Counted from the stretch's first letter, positions 1-13,107 are shown. The stretch is 64,000 nucleotides of DNA from Ignelater luminosus (GCA_011009095.1 VTPC01089974.1:62001-126000); one strand, 5' to 3'. Notes: generated from the sequence alone by a model not told the origin. Program-made: numbers and translations.

Positions 1-2700
1 TTACAAACGCTATTAAAGTTCTAATCTAGTTAACCGCATTGAAACTCAATCTAATATTAAATTTGACAGAAATGTTAACTGGAGGGTAAACTGAAAAAGC
101 TTTCCTGTAACCACAGAGAAAATTTCATTAACATCCACAAGTAGTATACAACGACTTGGTGATAATATTATTACTACGGGGAAAACAGACGGAACACTCA
201 GCAGAACGCTAGCTCAAAAATATGCATTTAAACTTCCTCTTTATGCTTTTTTACGCCCTGTTAAGTGATTATAATGAATATTCTTAAAATACTATTTCAA
301 AAGCAGAAATGTGATTATTTTAAAAAGGAAGTTATTACTTTTCGGATCTCAACCGTAACTTTCATTTCCATTTGCAGAAAGTAAAGAATTCAACCATGGA
401 GTTAAATAAAAAAGTACTTTTGAACATGCTTTCTTCGAGACGTTTGCATTTATATTTGATGAATTCAGCGTTAAAAGAGATTCTTTACAGTTGTTGATAA
501 CTAACCCATTCTAAATAATTTATCTTAATGGTGTGAAATATACCAAAAGTAATAATTAAGTGACAAGTAGCTACAAAGAATAGTGGAAACTGTTTAAAAT
601 TATGAGTATCACTAGTTGTTATAAAGTTGTTTATAAAGTAAAAACCTCCATATTTTATAAAAGTTAAAAGTACACCGGACTAGTTTACTAGTGGCCTTGA
701 GTAAATTAGAGGTTGTATTTAAATGGAGAAGTAGATACTGCATTCTTTATCATAGACAAACATCACAATATTAACATAGATGTATTAAGGGAAATTTTTG
801 TCGTAAGTATTTTGAGTTTAACTCACATCATACCTAATTGTATTCTTAAAGCTTAATACTTCATTGTTTAAACTTCTTAAATAGATAACAATAACTGTTA
901 TAAAATAATAAATAATTTAACTTCTTGAGCTTTTTACATAAGTATAAACGACAATTGCATTGCTAGTGTGTTTCAAAACTGTAAAACAGAGATGTCTTCA
1001 ATTTAATAGTTTACCTAGTAGAAGTAATAATTACTAGGTAAACTGATATCTAAAACATTTTAATAAACGGCAAAAAGCGTACAAACTCAATAACTACTCT
1101 CTAAGTACATTGTTGATTTTACATTAAGCAAACTTCTCGATAGTTAATGCATGCGACCTCTTTTGAAACTCAATTTTTTTCTAATCTATCATCTATCATA
1201 TATGCTATGACCGCAGTTACAAATAAACGTCAAGTCTGTTACAGAAACTTTTATAGAGAACGTGAGATGTATTTCAGAATATATCACCTAAGAATCTTAG
1301 AAATATGTCAGTCTGCTAGGTGCTTTTCTTAAAGGTAGTTTTAAATATTCAGTGAAATCCTTTATTGCGATACATAGTTGTTTCATTTATATTCCACGCC
1401 TACTCTTTTATTTAAATATGCCATTAACAACAGGTTATATGCACGAAGAGTTTTAGGTCTAAAAATTAGTAAGGATTTAGTTACATCAATAATAACGTAA
1501 ATATTCAACAACCACACACTATATTATTTAAATAAGGCATAAGTTTGTTATAAAGACAAAAGCAGTAACAGTTGTTGAAATTGAATTGCTGGGAAAATGG
1601 AAACTGAAATGCAAAGATAATACGACTTGGCGCGAAGATCAAAATGTAAAAGCACCCCATCATGATGAATGGGATGAAGATACTAGTCTCCAGAAGTAAC
1701 CAAAACCAAACTCGCAAACGCTAGAAGCATTTTCTCTTGGAAACTCTCCGCCGACTCCTACTAGCAAGAGACCAATAAAGGACTTTTTCATCTCCTGTAC
1801 TTCTGGAAAGTATCTGAAATAACAGACCTATATCTTACTGACATAAACTAGCCTTTCTTTATTCTACCATAAAATTTTTTTCTCTAAATATTGGTTTACA
1901 GACAATTGTACTGATGTAAGAGTAAATGTATTCAATGTTTGCAACTTTTTTGGCTATTTGTTTAAACCTTCATAACAGTTTAATTAATACTTAAGCTCAA
2001 TAGTCAGTTTATCTGGAAATCTTACGATGTCTCGCATCCTAAGAATATTTACTTTGATACAATAACGTTACCGTTAAGAAACTCAAATTATTTGTCAAGC
2101 TGGGATTCCCATCATAACACAAATCAAAAGTTTTATAGATAAACTTCTGGTTAGCGGCACAATTAATGTACCTAGTTTTACAAAATTTGGCGCAGAATAA
2201 TTTTTCTGATTAGTAAGACATATTGTTCAAGGAAGTTAACTAAACCAAAGTTTATTTGGTTGTCGCCATGATTTGTAAATAAAGTTCTTTTAAGTATAGT
2301 AAGCAGGCATGAATGTTTGCACTCATTTCGCTAGTTCCCTATAGCGTGGTAAGCTGGAATATAACTCGCTATGGTTCCAGAGGAAATACAAAATGTAATT
2401 GCAATTATGTATTTGTATGTCGATTTGCATTTAGTGTATCTAGAAGCCTACGCATTTGCAAACGTCATTTAGAAAACGACATATAAGAAAAGCCTAAGAG
2501 GAAAACCTAAGAGAAAAACCTAAGAATATATGAACATGAAGTATAGTAACACAAAACTCAACTTTAAACACCGAGAAAATGAAACCATTGCAATTAGCAA
2601 CAAAATAGTTAGAACCAAAGTGACAGTTGGAAATGGGCAGATAGGACAATAAACCTTAAAAAGCGTTGTTGTATATCAAACGAGCATACGAAAAAAAGAA
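1..2700. other. Gene-free AT-rich stretch
   Basis: I see no recognisable coding region. The open frames here are under about 70 codons, of low complexity, and show no family motif. The only structured item is the short perfect hairpin at 1008-1044. It could be intergenic or part of an intron of a gene outside the window. Confidence 0.5.
1008..1044. repeat. Perfect 13-bp hairpin
   Basis: The arm AGTTTACCTAGTA (1008-1020) is exactly inverted as TACTAGGTAAACT (1032-1044) around an 11-nt loop. The stem is short for a microRNA precursor and could be chance in AT-rich DNA or the core of a small inverted-repeat element. Confidence 0.6.
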
Positions 2701-5000
2701 ACACAGGTGTTTCGAGTATTCTGGAACATCTCTTTTATGTGCTGCGACAAGGTAAGTTGTAATGTTATTTTAAAATTCGCACTAAATCCGCCCCTGTTTT
2801 TCAATTTCGTTCGGATATTTGTTTTCTTTACGCGCAATATTTAAATTGTTTCATTAAACGAATGTTTGTTATAATGTTATTTTAAAGAATTGATAACTTT
2901 GTGGTCTCGACTTCTGGGCTCCGTTAGACGTGCCTTTTTCTATTTTCCATTATCAGATTCCTGGAACCTTAGTCGCAAAAATTAATGGGACATCGTCTCG
3001 ATTGAGCCAGGTTTAAGCTGGTAAATCTACAATGGAAATTTTCCATTGTTTCATAAGAATATTTATATTTTGACCTGTTAGGGTGTGCATCTGATTTTCG
3101 AACCCCACTCCAGTAAGTACACGTTGCGCCACAGGAGACGCAGAAAGAATAGAATTACGTTGATAGCTGTTGACTTGAACCAACGCGTGGTAATTTTCGA
3201 CGTTTACCTCTACATCCCCTAATTGGATTCAAACGAAATTAAGTGAAGCGATCCTCTTAGCAAAACAAAGAGATGGGACTGGAGAAATCGTAATTTCTTC
3301 GTGTCAGAGACGCGCAATAGTCGCGGAAGAAAGTGGTTTGTTTATCAACAGCAAGGCTTATAAATTTCGTTATCGTGGGGAATGTATAACCCAAATATAA
3401 TTACGCTGGTGTCCTCCAGGAAGCAGAAATTGTAGAGGGTAGAAACGCAACAATTTTGGTTCCGTTGGTGCAACGTTAAAGGGTCTGTCGAGAACAGAAA
3501 CTTCCCGCCCCGTAAAGCGTCGATCTGTGTGTTTTACATCTTGGAAGCTCCGTGATCCGAATGAACTAAGTAAACTTAAAGAGCGTTTGAGACTCAAAGT
3601 GGTTTTAGCTATTTTTAAAGTTTGTGTATAAACACTTGGATTTTGTTCTTGTGCTTTTTGGTTATTGTTAACAACAGTGATTGTTCGTTGAAACCTAAGT
3701 TCCCTGGAACATTGGTGAACGTGAAATTTTGCGTCAAATACCACGTGGATTAGCTGCTGTCGTGGAAATCAGAGACCTGCATATATCACCTGGAAGGAAG
3801 ATTGCCGTTATAGTAAGAAAGACCTGTTTTGTTTTGTTATTTGAGTTCTTATGATTGTTTCATTTGATAAAAGACTAGGAGAACGTGGAATTTGTGAAAT
3901 ATTCCATACGAAAACCTTGCTTAGGCAAGATTAGTTTCGTATTTTCTCATTAAATTATAATATTCACGATCAATATTTTTTAACTAATTTGTAACAGGAA
4001 TGTTCCCAGGTAATTTTAGCTGGTGTTGGTTAAATTATTGCAACATAAATAATAACTTTTGACTATTGTTTTTTTTGTTATTAGATATAAAGTTTATTTG
4101 TTGCTATTTCAAAATTTTCTTTTTGTTTATTGTAATAACTTGTTTTTTTTTACTTTTATTTTCTTATTTGTGTATCAACTTTGTTCTCCAGTGAAGAAAT
4201 TAATTCATACCCTTTATTGATATTCTTTTGTAATGTTATTTTGTTTTTTATATTCTTGTTTGTGTGTTTAGTCCATTTTTATTATTGTTTTAATAAATAT
4301 AAGAAAGGTCGAATATTTACGTTTTGTGTTTTTTTTTGTAAGTGGATCTCTGGTCCAGATAAGCAGCGTTAATTTCGTTACTTTGTTCGTTTGGCTATTA
4401 AAAAGCACGGTGGTGCTTAGTCTAAATTTCGATTAAAGATCAGATACCTTTGTTCAAGAGAGAAGTAAATATCAGTCTGGTATTTCTTTCTTGGACTCTT
4501 TTTTGAAAAAGAAGGAAGTCTTCAGAGGACTTTCTTGTCAAATTTGGTTAAGATAAATCACGTGTTTATACAGTTTTTTGTTTGTGTTGAGTCTCAATTG
4601 TGAAACGTTAAAGCGAGTTTTAATAAAGCTTCCAGGAGGTAAGTTACACACAGGGTGAGGTTTCGCAAGAAGCCTGTATACAGGGTGTCGGATTCACGAG
4701 TAGTCGCGTGACCGACCATCAGAACCCTTCGATCTACGACTGCTGGCGCCCTCTTTTACGACCATCTATTAGTTTAATAAGAGTTTTGGAAAACGGTGAG
4801 CTTCTCTTTGTGAGAGATTAGCCAAGTTTGTTTGAGAATCCACCCCATCTGGGGCATGAGCTACGGGATTTAACATCTACCATTGATCTGGACGGGACTT
4901 ATGCATACTTTTGAGCATCTTCCCGTTACAAAGTCCTATTACACCGCCTACATTTGTAAACACCTGAAGCACACCAAGTGGATGCCATTTCCTATTGAGC
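2700..5000. other. Unassigned denser region, possible old LTR-type fossil
   Basis: This block looks less AT-rich and more complex than its surroundings. From about 4390 to 4760 it has an LTR-like order of signals on the plus strand: a TATTAAAAAG box, an AATAAA signal, then a TGGCGCCC that could be part of a primer-binding site. No gag, pol or matching second repeat is visible, so if it is an LTR element it is an old, broken remnant. The 124-codon minus-strand frame at 3370-3744 matches no family I recognise. Ordinary non-coding DNA is a real alternative. Confidence 0.2.
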
Positions 5001-8000
5001 CTCAAGAAATTGTTCTTACTATATATTTCAAGTACGCAAAGAAAAATAAAGGTTTTTATTATCTACACAACTTAAATTCGTTAACTATTAGTGAAATGTT
5101 TTAAAAAGTTATAATTAAGTTCGTCTTCAGACTAGGATTGCTAGATTCTAAAAGTAATATTTTCAAGATTGTCTGATTGAACGATGACATGAATATTTTT
5201 AGATTCTTGTTAGTAAATTCTCTTATTTTCGAGAATCTAGAATCTAGATAATAATCTGTTTCAAAGACAAAGACCTAGAGATTGAAAGAAAAAAGAATAA
5301 CCCATGCGGACGTGACGATATTGCAAATTCCAATTTTTCAATCTACTATACTTGCAATAATCCTATAGGTAGGTTCTGCCCTTGCTGAGGTCTGGTAAAA
5401 GTAACACAAGTAATCTTTTTTCGTTGCACGTATTTCTCTTAATTCTGTTCAGACGCAAACGTTTAAATTAAATTGACCAATTGTTGCGGAATTTGCAAGC
5501 CCAGATTTTACTTGCTCGATTAATGTAATCTTGTCTCGTAGCAGAGGCGAGTTCGATTATTTTCTCTCTATGTGTGTGTGTCCCCTGAGAATGTCCAGCC
5601 CGTGAAAACCTGATTTACTTGCAACTTGGATACAATATTGATTGTGCCTACACTAGTTGTATATTATAAGGCTTCATCAGCAAAGAGGGTATTGTAAGGA
5701 ATATGAAACACTCTTTTAGGCTTTAAGTAATTCACATGCCATTTAAATTTGTTTGTAATTATTATAGCTACTTTTGTTAAAAGTACTATTACTTTAGCAA
5801 TTAATTTGGCTTTCCCTCAAGGGAAGTGACCTGCGCCTCCGCTTCAACCTTTTGAGAATATTTAGAACAAGCTTGAGTCAGTCTTGTTTTTTACAAACGG
5901 ATTGCTCTGTTCTTTATGTTAGAAAGACAAATTACATTACATAACCAGCCATTACGCTGCTCTACTAAAAGATTATACCATAGGGGTTGTATAAAAATGT
6001 TTCGGTATAAAACTCCTAACAAATACCATAAGTAAAATGTAAGGAAGGATTTTTATTTGACTACTAGTTCTTATAGTAATTGGAACTTCAACATTGTCTG
6101 AAAGTTTAGCCAAAAGTATATCATAATCTTCAGAAAGTAACAAACTTGTATTATAATAGTAAATTATATCAATTAATTAGAACTACTAAACAATAAAGCA
6201 AAATCAGTAAGCTTACAGAATTTTAAAGCTAAGTTAATTCGCAATTAAAAATGCTGCATTTCTTTTATAAAATGTTTTACTGAACTGAGTTATCTTTCGC
6301 TAACTCACTGTTACGTCGTTATCTCATGTAACCAGGAATGTTTAATAGAAAAATAACTGACTCCTGGAGTGAAAAGCACTCGCAATTTTAAAAGATTCAA
6401 TATTGTAGTCTTTAAAGGCAAGTCTAAGTAAGAAAAATGCCTTCCAGCACTAAGGGTATACTTTGTTTGCTTTTATCTCATACACATAAACGTTGAACAT
6501 TTCCAGCTGCGTTTATAGAGGGTAACCTTAAGAAAGTAATAAAAAAGACTAGCTTTAGAACCACTTTCTCCTAACCGTTATTTTTTATCACTCATTACTG
6601 TCATTACAATGAAACAAAGAAATCGGAAGATTTTTCTAAAGTGAAAAATGCTTGTTTTTTCTACATCTGTATTAATCTCGAAACCTTTTTTCATCGCCAA
6701 ATGAAGTTTTGATGGAACTTGAAACTTTCCTCTTGGGTGACTTAAAGTATAAGTATTTTTCTTCGGGAAGTTTGTCATGTCAATAATCAATCAAACGGTA
6801 AAAGTTAGCCGAAAAGGATCTAAATTAATATACTATCTGTCGTTTACAGTTTTTATAAACTTTGTGTTATTAATTTTTTCGTGAACGTGATAATTTTCCC
6901 TTAGGAAGCGTTCGCATTTAATTTTTAGGACGTTGTTTTTACACATCGAAAACACCAACAGTAGCCCCGTTTATTTTTTAGGTACTCTCTTTGATAGGCA
7001 AAATTAAAATTTTTAATCGCATTCAAAGAACTTCATCAGTCCTGGAGCTATAAAATGTAAATTAAATTCAGTTGCTCATTTCATACCAAGGTTAATTTGA
7101 TTGCAAGGATGTTTCATTTTGTTCTATAAATTTTAAATAACTTTAATTTTTCTCATTTTCTTATTTTATTACAATCCAAGTATCTAGAGCTTATGTAAAA
7201 AGAAAATTTTTATTTTGTCCTCCTCATACGGTACACGTAACAACGATAAATAACTCTCTTTATGTTCGAATACTTTAATTTCGGAAGTAAGCCCAAACTT
7301 TCTAATATGTTGCGCGTGTTGAAAAATGTATAAAGCATCTAGTCACGTAATTTTATTGGTAATCCCCTTATGAAACTTCTATTTCCTTTATTAATTGCTT
7401 TTGTATAACAAAAAATCAATACTTATGTTGTACCTGTTTAAAATATTCCAAAATCTCATTTTGTACAATATTTCAAAACATTCTCAAACGAAAATGCTTC
7501 ATTTTAACTTCAACAATCTTTCTTTTACTTAAAAAGATATAAGAATAACGTTACCCTTAACAAGAAAGGCGTCTTCAATTCATATCTTGGTAAGCTTCCA
7601 TTCAATATTGTAAAAAACCTCCCAACAAGTTTTATAGGAAAAAAGAGAATTACTAAAGGAGTAGGCGGAAACTCTAAACCATCCATTAAAAGATTATATG
7701 TGCCTTATGTAATGTTTCTTACGAAAGAAAAGGGAAAGAGTTTTTATCCACCAAACGATGGATCCCGAAAATTGAAAACCTATATCAAGTTAAAAAGATA
7801 CAGCTCCCGATTTAATGTTAAAATTTATAACTGTCGAATTTTAAACCTTTGAATTTAGATATTTCTTAAACAAAAATCTTTTCTAAATATAACATTTTAT
7901 GTTATGCACATATAATAATATTTGAATATTTCAAAAGAGAATAAAAAATAAAAATATTCTCCGTTTGGGTTGTATCGTACATACTAATATATCTACCACA

Positions 8001-8950
8001 AGTTGAAATATAACAGTAACGTGATATACAATCACGTTTGTATAATGAACCTTTCAAGAAGTTTCTTTTGCGTATTTCAGTAGACCTTCTTTGGAATTAT
8101 TATATTTTTTCTCATACCCCTATTTGCCAGAACCTTTTAAAACATTTGTGTCTATTTTATTTTTCTATTTTCAAGCTTGTATAAAAGGTTCTTTTCACGA
8201 TATTCTTTACTTAAGAATTTTTCAGTCTACAATAATTCTTATTGTTTGCCTTCTAAAAACGTGTGCTTACAAGTAAACTGTAAAAATTGCCAATTTAGGC
8301 ATTGCATTGAATTAATCACTGGTTTCCTTTAAATTAATCTTTGTGTATTTCGCTACGCCTTTGCTCAAATGCTTATAGTAAATATTTTCCTTGATGTCGA
8401 GCATATCTTTCGTAAAACCTTCTGTCATTTGGTTTAGAATCTTAGATCTCTTACTTGCTGTAAGACTTCTTAATCTAGGAAACTCAGATCCAATGAATAA
8501 AGTACATAGTTATCCAATTTATACCATTAAACCGTTGATAAAAATCTTGCCAACAGAATTCATATTATTTTTTTAAACGACACGGTATTATAGTACAATA
8601 ATTTATAGTTTAACATCCGTTCTCGTCATTTTTCCCTTGGATTATTCTGATACTTTCCCGCAGCGCATTGCATTTGAAAAACTCGAAAATGCTGGTTCCC
8701 ATAGTTTCAGAAAACAGTTTGTTTATTAATTTATTGTTTTCCAACAAATAATCTGACATGAAATATCTTTCTCTTAGGCTCTCTTGTCAATAGATGGTAC
8801 TCGAAAGTTTTATTTTTGAGAGAAGTTGGACATAATGAATTTTAATAATAGCGTGGTTCTGATGTATTCATCTCTGGAATGATCTTCACAGACTTTGCGC
8901 GACCCACTCTAATCAACATCAATATATGCAATCTCTTTTCTCGTAACATA
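5001..8950. other. Gene-free AT-rich stretch
   Basis: No open frame shows a family motif, plausible splice structure or codon pattern suggesting a gene. I see no inverted or tandem repeat here that I can define. Confidence 0.5.
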
Positions 8951-9173
8951 TTCTCTCAGTTAAATCAGAAGTTTTTTTAACGAACACTGCTAGTTAATTG
9001 TTTCTACTAGCAACACATTAAAGCTACACTGTGAGAAAAATTATTTGTTCCCGGCCAAACAACAAGCTTAGAATTTTGAAAAACTTACGGATGTTCTAAA
9101 AGTAAGGTAAACTGTCATAAGCATTCAAAACAAGTCAGCAGCTGGTTTAGATGATATCCTTATTAAAGTTATA

Positions 9174-9201
9174 CGAGGGTGGTCTGAAAAGTTTCCGACC
9201 T
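9174..9201 (+). repeat. Mariner terminal inverted repeat, low-coordinate end
   Basis: This is a 28-bp terminal repeat, identical in inverted orientation to 10440-10467, and the expected transposase binding and cleavage site. It lies on the 3' side of the transposase gene. Confidence 0.95.
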
Positions 9202-9239
9202 AACAAAGATACAAGACATTTTTTCTGAAAACTTTTTTT

Positions 9240-10307
9240 TTATTTTTCAACATAGTCTCCTTGTAACTCTACACACTTCTCCCAGCGATGCTCCCATCTC
9301 TGTAACCCGTCCAAATAGTACTCGACATTTTTCTCTGCAAAATAATTGTTCACGAAGGTGATTGCCTCTTCATTTGACGAAAATCTTTGTCCTCCGAGAG
9401 CAATTTTTAGATGAGGGAACAAAAAGAAGTCGCTTGGGGCTAGATCTGGTGAGTAAGGCGGATGGTCAAGCAGTCCAAACCGTAATTCGTGGATTTTCGC
9501 CATGGCAACCGCTGAGGTGTGAGACGGTGCGTTGTCTTGGTGAAACAGGATTTTCTTTTTCTGCAAATGTGGCGGTTTTTTCGCAAGTTCTGCCTTCAGC
9601 TTGTCAGGTGATGATGCATAGTATGCTCCTGTAATGGTTTTTCCTTTTTGAAGATAATCGATTAAAATAACTCCATGACTATCCCAAAAAACAGTCGCCA
9701 GCACTTTCCCAGCCGAAAAAACAGTTTTTGCTTTTTTTGGAGCCGGTTCCCCCTTTGCAGTCCACTGTTTGGACTGTATTTTTGTTTCGGGCGTATAATG
9801 GTGTATCCAAGTTTCATCTACAGTAATTAATCGGCGCCAAAACTCGGATTTATTTTGCCTAAACTGCGCCAAAAGAGCGTTGGAAATATTCATTCGAACA
9901 CGTTTTTGGTCTAACGTGAGCAAACGCGGCACCCAACGCGCGGACAGCTTTCTCATGCCTAAATGTTGATTTAATATGTGACAAACACGTTTTTTTGACA
10001 TGTTCATAACCTCTGCTATCTCTCTCACTTTAATTCGGCGGTCGTCTAGTACCATTTGGTGAACTTTGGCGATGTTTTCGTCGGTAGTTGCAGTTTTTGG
10101 ACGTCCCGAACGTTCATCGTCTCCCAAGCTCTTACGGCCACGTTTAAATTCAGCAGCCCAAAATTTCACTGTGGTAAATGATGGTGCAGAGTCCCCATAC
10201 ACAGAATCCAATTCATCTTTTATTTGTAAAGGCGTATTGCCTTTCAAAAACAAATATTTAATGACAGCTCGATACTCGATTTTGTCCATTTTCACAAAAA
10301 AACTCAC
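9240..10307 (-). CDS. Mariner transposase, full length
   Basis: The 355-residue protein cuts the element out at its inverted repeats and inserts it at TA sites by a DDE-type reaction in the nucleus. The N-terminal 120 residues hold the two helix-turn-helix DNA-binding domains. The linker has WVPRLLT (125-131) in place of the family's WVPHEL. The catalytic triad is complete: Asp164 in VDETW, Asp258 in HQDNAPSH and Asp293 in YSPDLAPSD. The second and third Asp are 34 residues apart, the D,D34D signature of mariner. Overall it resembles the irritans group (Himar1-like) most closely, judged from memory. The start gives a normal length; a second Met at position 7 is an alternative. No stop or frameshift is present, so it may be functional. 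Confidence 0.97.
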   Translation of the reverse strand: MSFFVKMDKIEYRAVIKYLFLKGNTPLQIKDELDSVYGDSAPSFTTVKFWAAEFKRGRKSLGDDERSGRPKTATTDENIAKVHQMVLDDRRIKVREIAEVMNMSKKRVCHILNQHLGMRKLSARWVPRLLTLDQKRVRMNISNALLAQFRQNKSEFWRRLITVDETWIHHYTPETKIQSKQWTAKGEPAPKKAKTVFSAGKVLATVFWDSHGVILIDYLQKGKTITGAYYASSPDKLKAELAKKPPHLQKKKILFHQDNAPSHTSAVAMAKIHELRFGLLDHPPYSPDLAPSDFFLFPHLKIALGGQRFSSNEEAITFVNNYFAEKNVEYYLDGLQRWEHRWEKCVELQGDYVEK

Positions 10308-10439
10308 ATCAACTCACTCAAACGACTGTTACATAAAAACTGTGCGTCCAAAATGGCTGAAAGTTTGGTGAGTAACTGTCAACAGATGAACAACAAAATT
10401 CAGTAGCTTTTATTTACGAGTGCTGCCATCTTCACGTTG

Positions 10440-10467
10440 AGGTCGGAAACTTTTCAGACCACCCTCG
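10440..10467 (-). repeat. Mariner terminal inverted repeat, high-coordinate end
   Basis: This is the exact inverted copy of 9174-9201, followed by the TA duplication at 10468-10469. It is on the 5' side of the transposase gene, about 130 bp from the start codon, so the promoter must lie in that interval. Confidence 0.95.
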
Positions 10468-11500
10468 TACAGAGTTTCACAGACGAAGTCCTGAAAATTT
10501 TTGTTTTGCTCATTAGTGAGAGCTTTCCGAAAAGATATTTTCCGTCGAAATTAAAAACTGCTGTCGTTACGCCTATCATTAAAACCGGTGATTGTAAGTC
10601 GCCTTCTAATTATAGACCTATGTCGTTGCTTTCTTCATAGTCTGAAATTATTGGAAAATTAATATAACCAAGATTATTGAGTTTTCTTACAAAATTCAAA
10701 ATCCTATCAAATCGGCAGTTTCGGTATTTTCTCTCTGGTTCATGATATTTATGAAAATCTAAACAGTACGGCACATTCTGCAGTTATATTTTGTGACATA
10801 TCAAAAGCATTTGATTAACTACGTTAATCACAAGATTTTATTTGAGAAACTGGAATCGATTGGCATTCGTAGTATTGCTTTAAAATGGTTTAAATCGTAT
10901 CTTTTCGAAAAAAATGAACTAGCTAATGTAAATAGGGTCAAATCAAATTCTAGAATCATAAAGAGCGGTGTTCCTCAAGGATCTGTTTTCGGGCCCATTC
11001 TGTTTTTAATTTACATAAACGATTTTACTAATCTCAGTATTTCGGGCTGTGTTGTTTTGTTTGCTGATGATGCAAGCTTTGTCTAGAAACATGAAAACAT
11101 TCGAACATTACATGCTATTATTTCACCTGACGTTAATACTACAGAAAATTAGTACGAATCAAATAAACTTTGCTTTAATGTAACAAAAACTTATGGTTTT
11201 CACTGGAGATCTAGATTCTTTATTTTAATGTAATAACGAAATTGCTCAATAAAAATTGTACACAATGAATTAGATTCTACCATTGCTAGGCCGGTATATT
11301 CTTCTCTTCTTGAATCACACCTTGCTTATGCTCTTCCCATTTGGAGTACATGCCCATTAACTAACCTTTCAGAAATTTTTGTCTTGAATTCATTCATATA
11401 CATACTCGTATTTAAAAACTGTTGTTTCGAAGCATAAACATTAATAAAGACCATTTGGTCTTAACTATCCTTAAACTTGCACATTGAAAATAACCTGATA

Positions 11501-13107
11501 TGTTAGCCCTGAAAATACAAATTTAAAATTCAAATTCAATGATTTTCAATTTAAATTGGGATTTTCTATCTTTTCTATTTTTTTCGTTAATAAAATGTAT
11601 TAAGATAATTTTGCAGACATGAACTTTTAAGGGTATTTTTCCAAAGGACTGATGATTATTATCAAATCTACCGTGACATCGGCGTTTTTATCTCTTTTCA
11701 CTTATGAGCCTCTTGACATAATGACAATGCATATGTGATCAAATCACTTATTTATGTAATTTATTTTTACGATTTTTATCTTTGAACAGATAAATTAAAC
11801 CTACATACTTATTCTAGTTTTCAATTTGTCAAACCAATATATTATTAATTAAAATCATCAATATGAGCGATATGTATGTATGTATTTTGAAAGAATATCG
11901 GAGCGTATTCTTTTACAACTAAAAATAAATTTTGGCAAGATGTTTCGATCAGCGAAATTTGTATAAGAAAACTTTTAACTGTGTGGTTTAAAAGGGAGCC
12001 CGCAATAAATATATCAGCCACAAAACAAACAACACAGGAGCAAACTAACAGTGATCTACTAGAGCGGATAAGAAATTTAAAGTCTAGACGTGTGAAGATG
12101 TGGATCTGGAAATACTTTTCATTCCCCAATCAAACGACAACACTAAGATCAATCACGACCAGAAGATTTTGCTATCCTCGAGCTTCAATTAACTCTAAAC
12201 GCTTACGTCCCAGTCGACAATTAAGAGGAGGCAACAAACCTACTGATTCTTTGCACAGTTTGCCAAAAGCTATACCAGCGTCTTTACAATCACTTTTGGC
12301 AATGTGAAGATATCAGCAAACATGGTATGTTAAACACTAATTGATTGAAAAGGAGATCGCTTTTAAAATCCGAAAAAAATCTAATCCTTTCAAAAATAGT
12401 GCCATAATAATTTTACGTTCTTCATATTATAAGATTCATTGCTTTCTCTTAGTATTTAGACAGTAGCCTTTACAGTTTTTTAACTTTTCTTATAGTCACG
12501 AGATTGCAACTTGAATAAGAAGCTGAAAAGACGAATACATTACAAAACATTAAGTCAGCTAATTATTAAGTTTTGTCATGAAAGTACAATTTCACCTTTT
12601 TTTGGCCCAAACGGATTAGAGAACAAAACAGACCTTTGACAGTATCAACATCATTCTAAACAAGTTTGGTTTGGAAAAACAAACAAACGACTCCTGGGAT
12701 GGAAAATTAAAAAAAACCGATAAGAATCCAAAAAAATCTTATCTTTCAAGTCACAAGTGGAGAAATTAGGTCTAATTGGCTTGAATAACAATAAAACTAA
12801 TTAATACACATAAATACACATAAATCCAGTCAATATTTAGGTAAGGAAGACATACGATATAAATACAGAAACCAGTTTTGTGGGGTTATTTCGGCTTAGC
12901 ATTTTAAATCAAAAGACTATGCAATAACCCAATAATTCTTGATTTCATTCACCACTATTAGAAAAACAAAGAAAGTATTCCACACCTTTACCAAGCGAAA
13001 CAGTTTTTAATTCTTGATCCCTCGTTGGATAAGGAACATTCAGTTAACCCTGTTAAAATAATTTAATAATAATAAACAAGCCACTAGCGATTCTGTTTTT
13101 TTATATA
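11501..13107. other. Gene-free stretch with one unrecognised open frame
   Basis: No gene is supported. A 108-codon plus-strand frame at 11981-12307 is rich in Arg, Thr and Ser and matches no family I know; an overlapping minus-strand frame of 94 codons exists at the same place. Neither has convincing splice sites or a promoter. Confidence 0.4.

Larger units (their letters stand above)
9174..10467 (-). mobile_element. Apparently intact mariner transposon
   Basis: This is a 1,294-bp Tc1/mariner element. The ends are 28-bp inverted repeats (9174-9201 and 10440-10467) with no mismatch; the outermost bases read CGAGGGTGGTCTGAAAAG. A TA dinucleotide flanks each end (9172-9173 and 10468-10469), the target-site duplication expected for this superfamily. 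It carries one uninterrupted transposase gene on the minus strand. Length, ends and coding capacity all fit a complete autonomous mariner. Insertion split a LINE that was presumably already decaying, so the mariner is the younger of the two. Confidence 0.97.
9117..11086 (+). pseudogene. LINE reverse-transcriptase remnant
   Basis: This is the reverse-transcriptase core of the LINE above. It would have copied the element's RNA at a nicked chromosomal target. The palm motif is FADDAS, retaining the two aspartates of the usual FADD. The finger and palm motifs are all recognisable, but the coding sequence has several stops and frame changes besides the mariner insertion between 9172 and 10469. The longest open pieces are 10437-10640 and 10793-11086. 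It cannot encode an active enzyme. Confidence 0.85.
9060..11500 (+). mobile_element. Degenerate non-LTR retrotransposon (LINE, Jockey/CR1-like) split by a mariner
   Basis: On both sides of the mariner the plus strand reads as pieces of one LINE reverse transcriptase. Left (about 9117-9171) gives KSAAGLDDI. Right gives NYRPMSLLSS (10611-10640), then NHKILFEKLESIGI, SGVPQGSVFGPILFLIYIND and FADDAS (to about 11079), followed by SLLESHLAYALPIWS near 11300. These are reverse-transcriptase motifs in the correct order, ending in the C-terminal region usual for such LINEs. The 5' end is lost or unrecognisable, the frame is broken in several places, and no poly(A) tail is obvious. Clade assignment is by motif style only. 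Confidence 0.85.

Noticed and set aside
9362-9634. 90-codon plus-strand frame
   Set aside because: It is antisense to the mariner transposase and has no motif of its own.
10066-10371. 101-codon plus-strand frame
   Set aside because: It is antisense to the transposase N-terminus and runs into the mariner end.
12160-12300. Possible Arg-rich small protein exon
   Set aside because: There is no splice support or family match, and another frame is open on the opposite strand.
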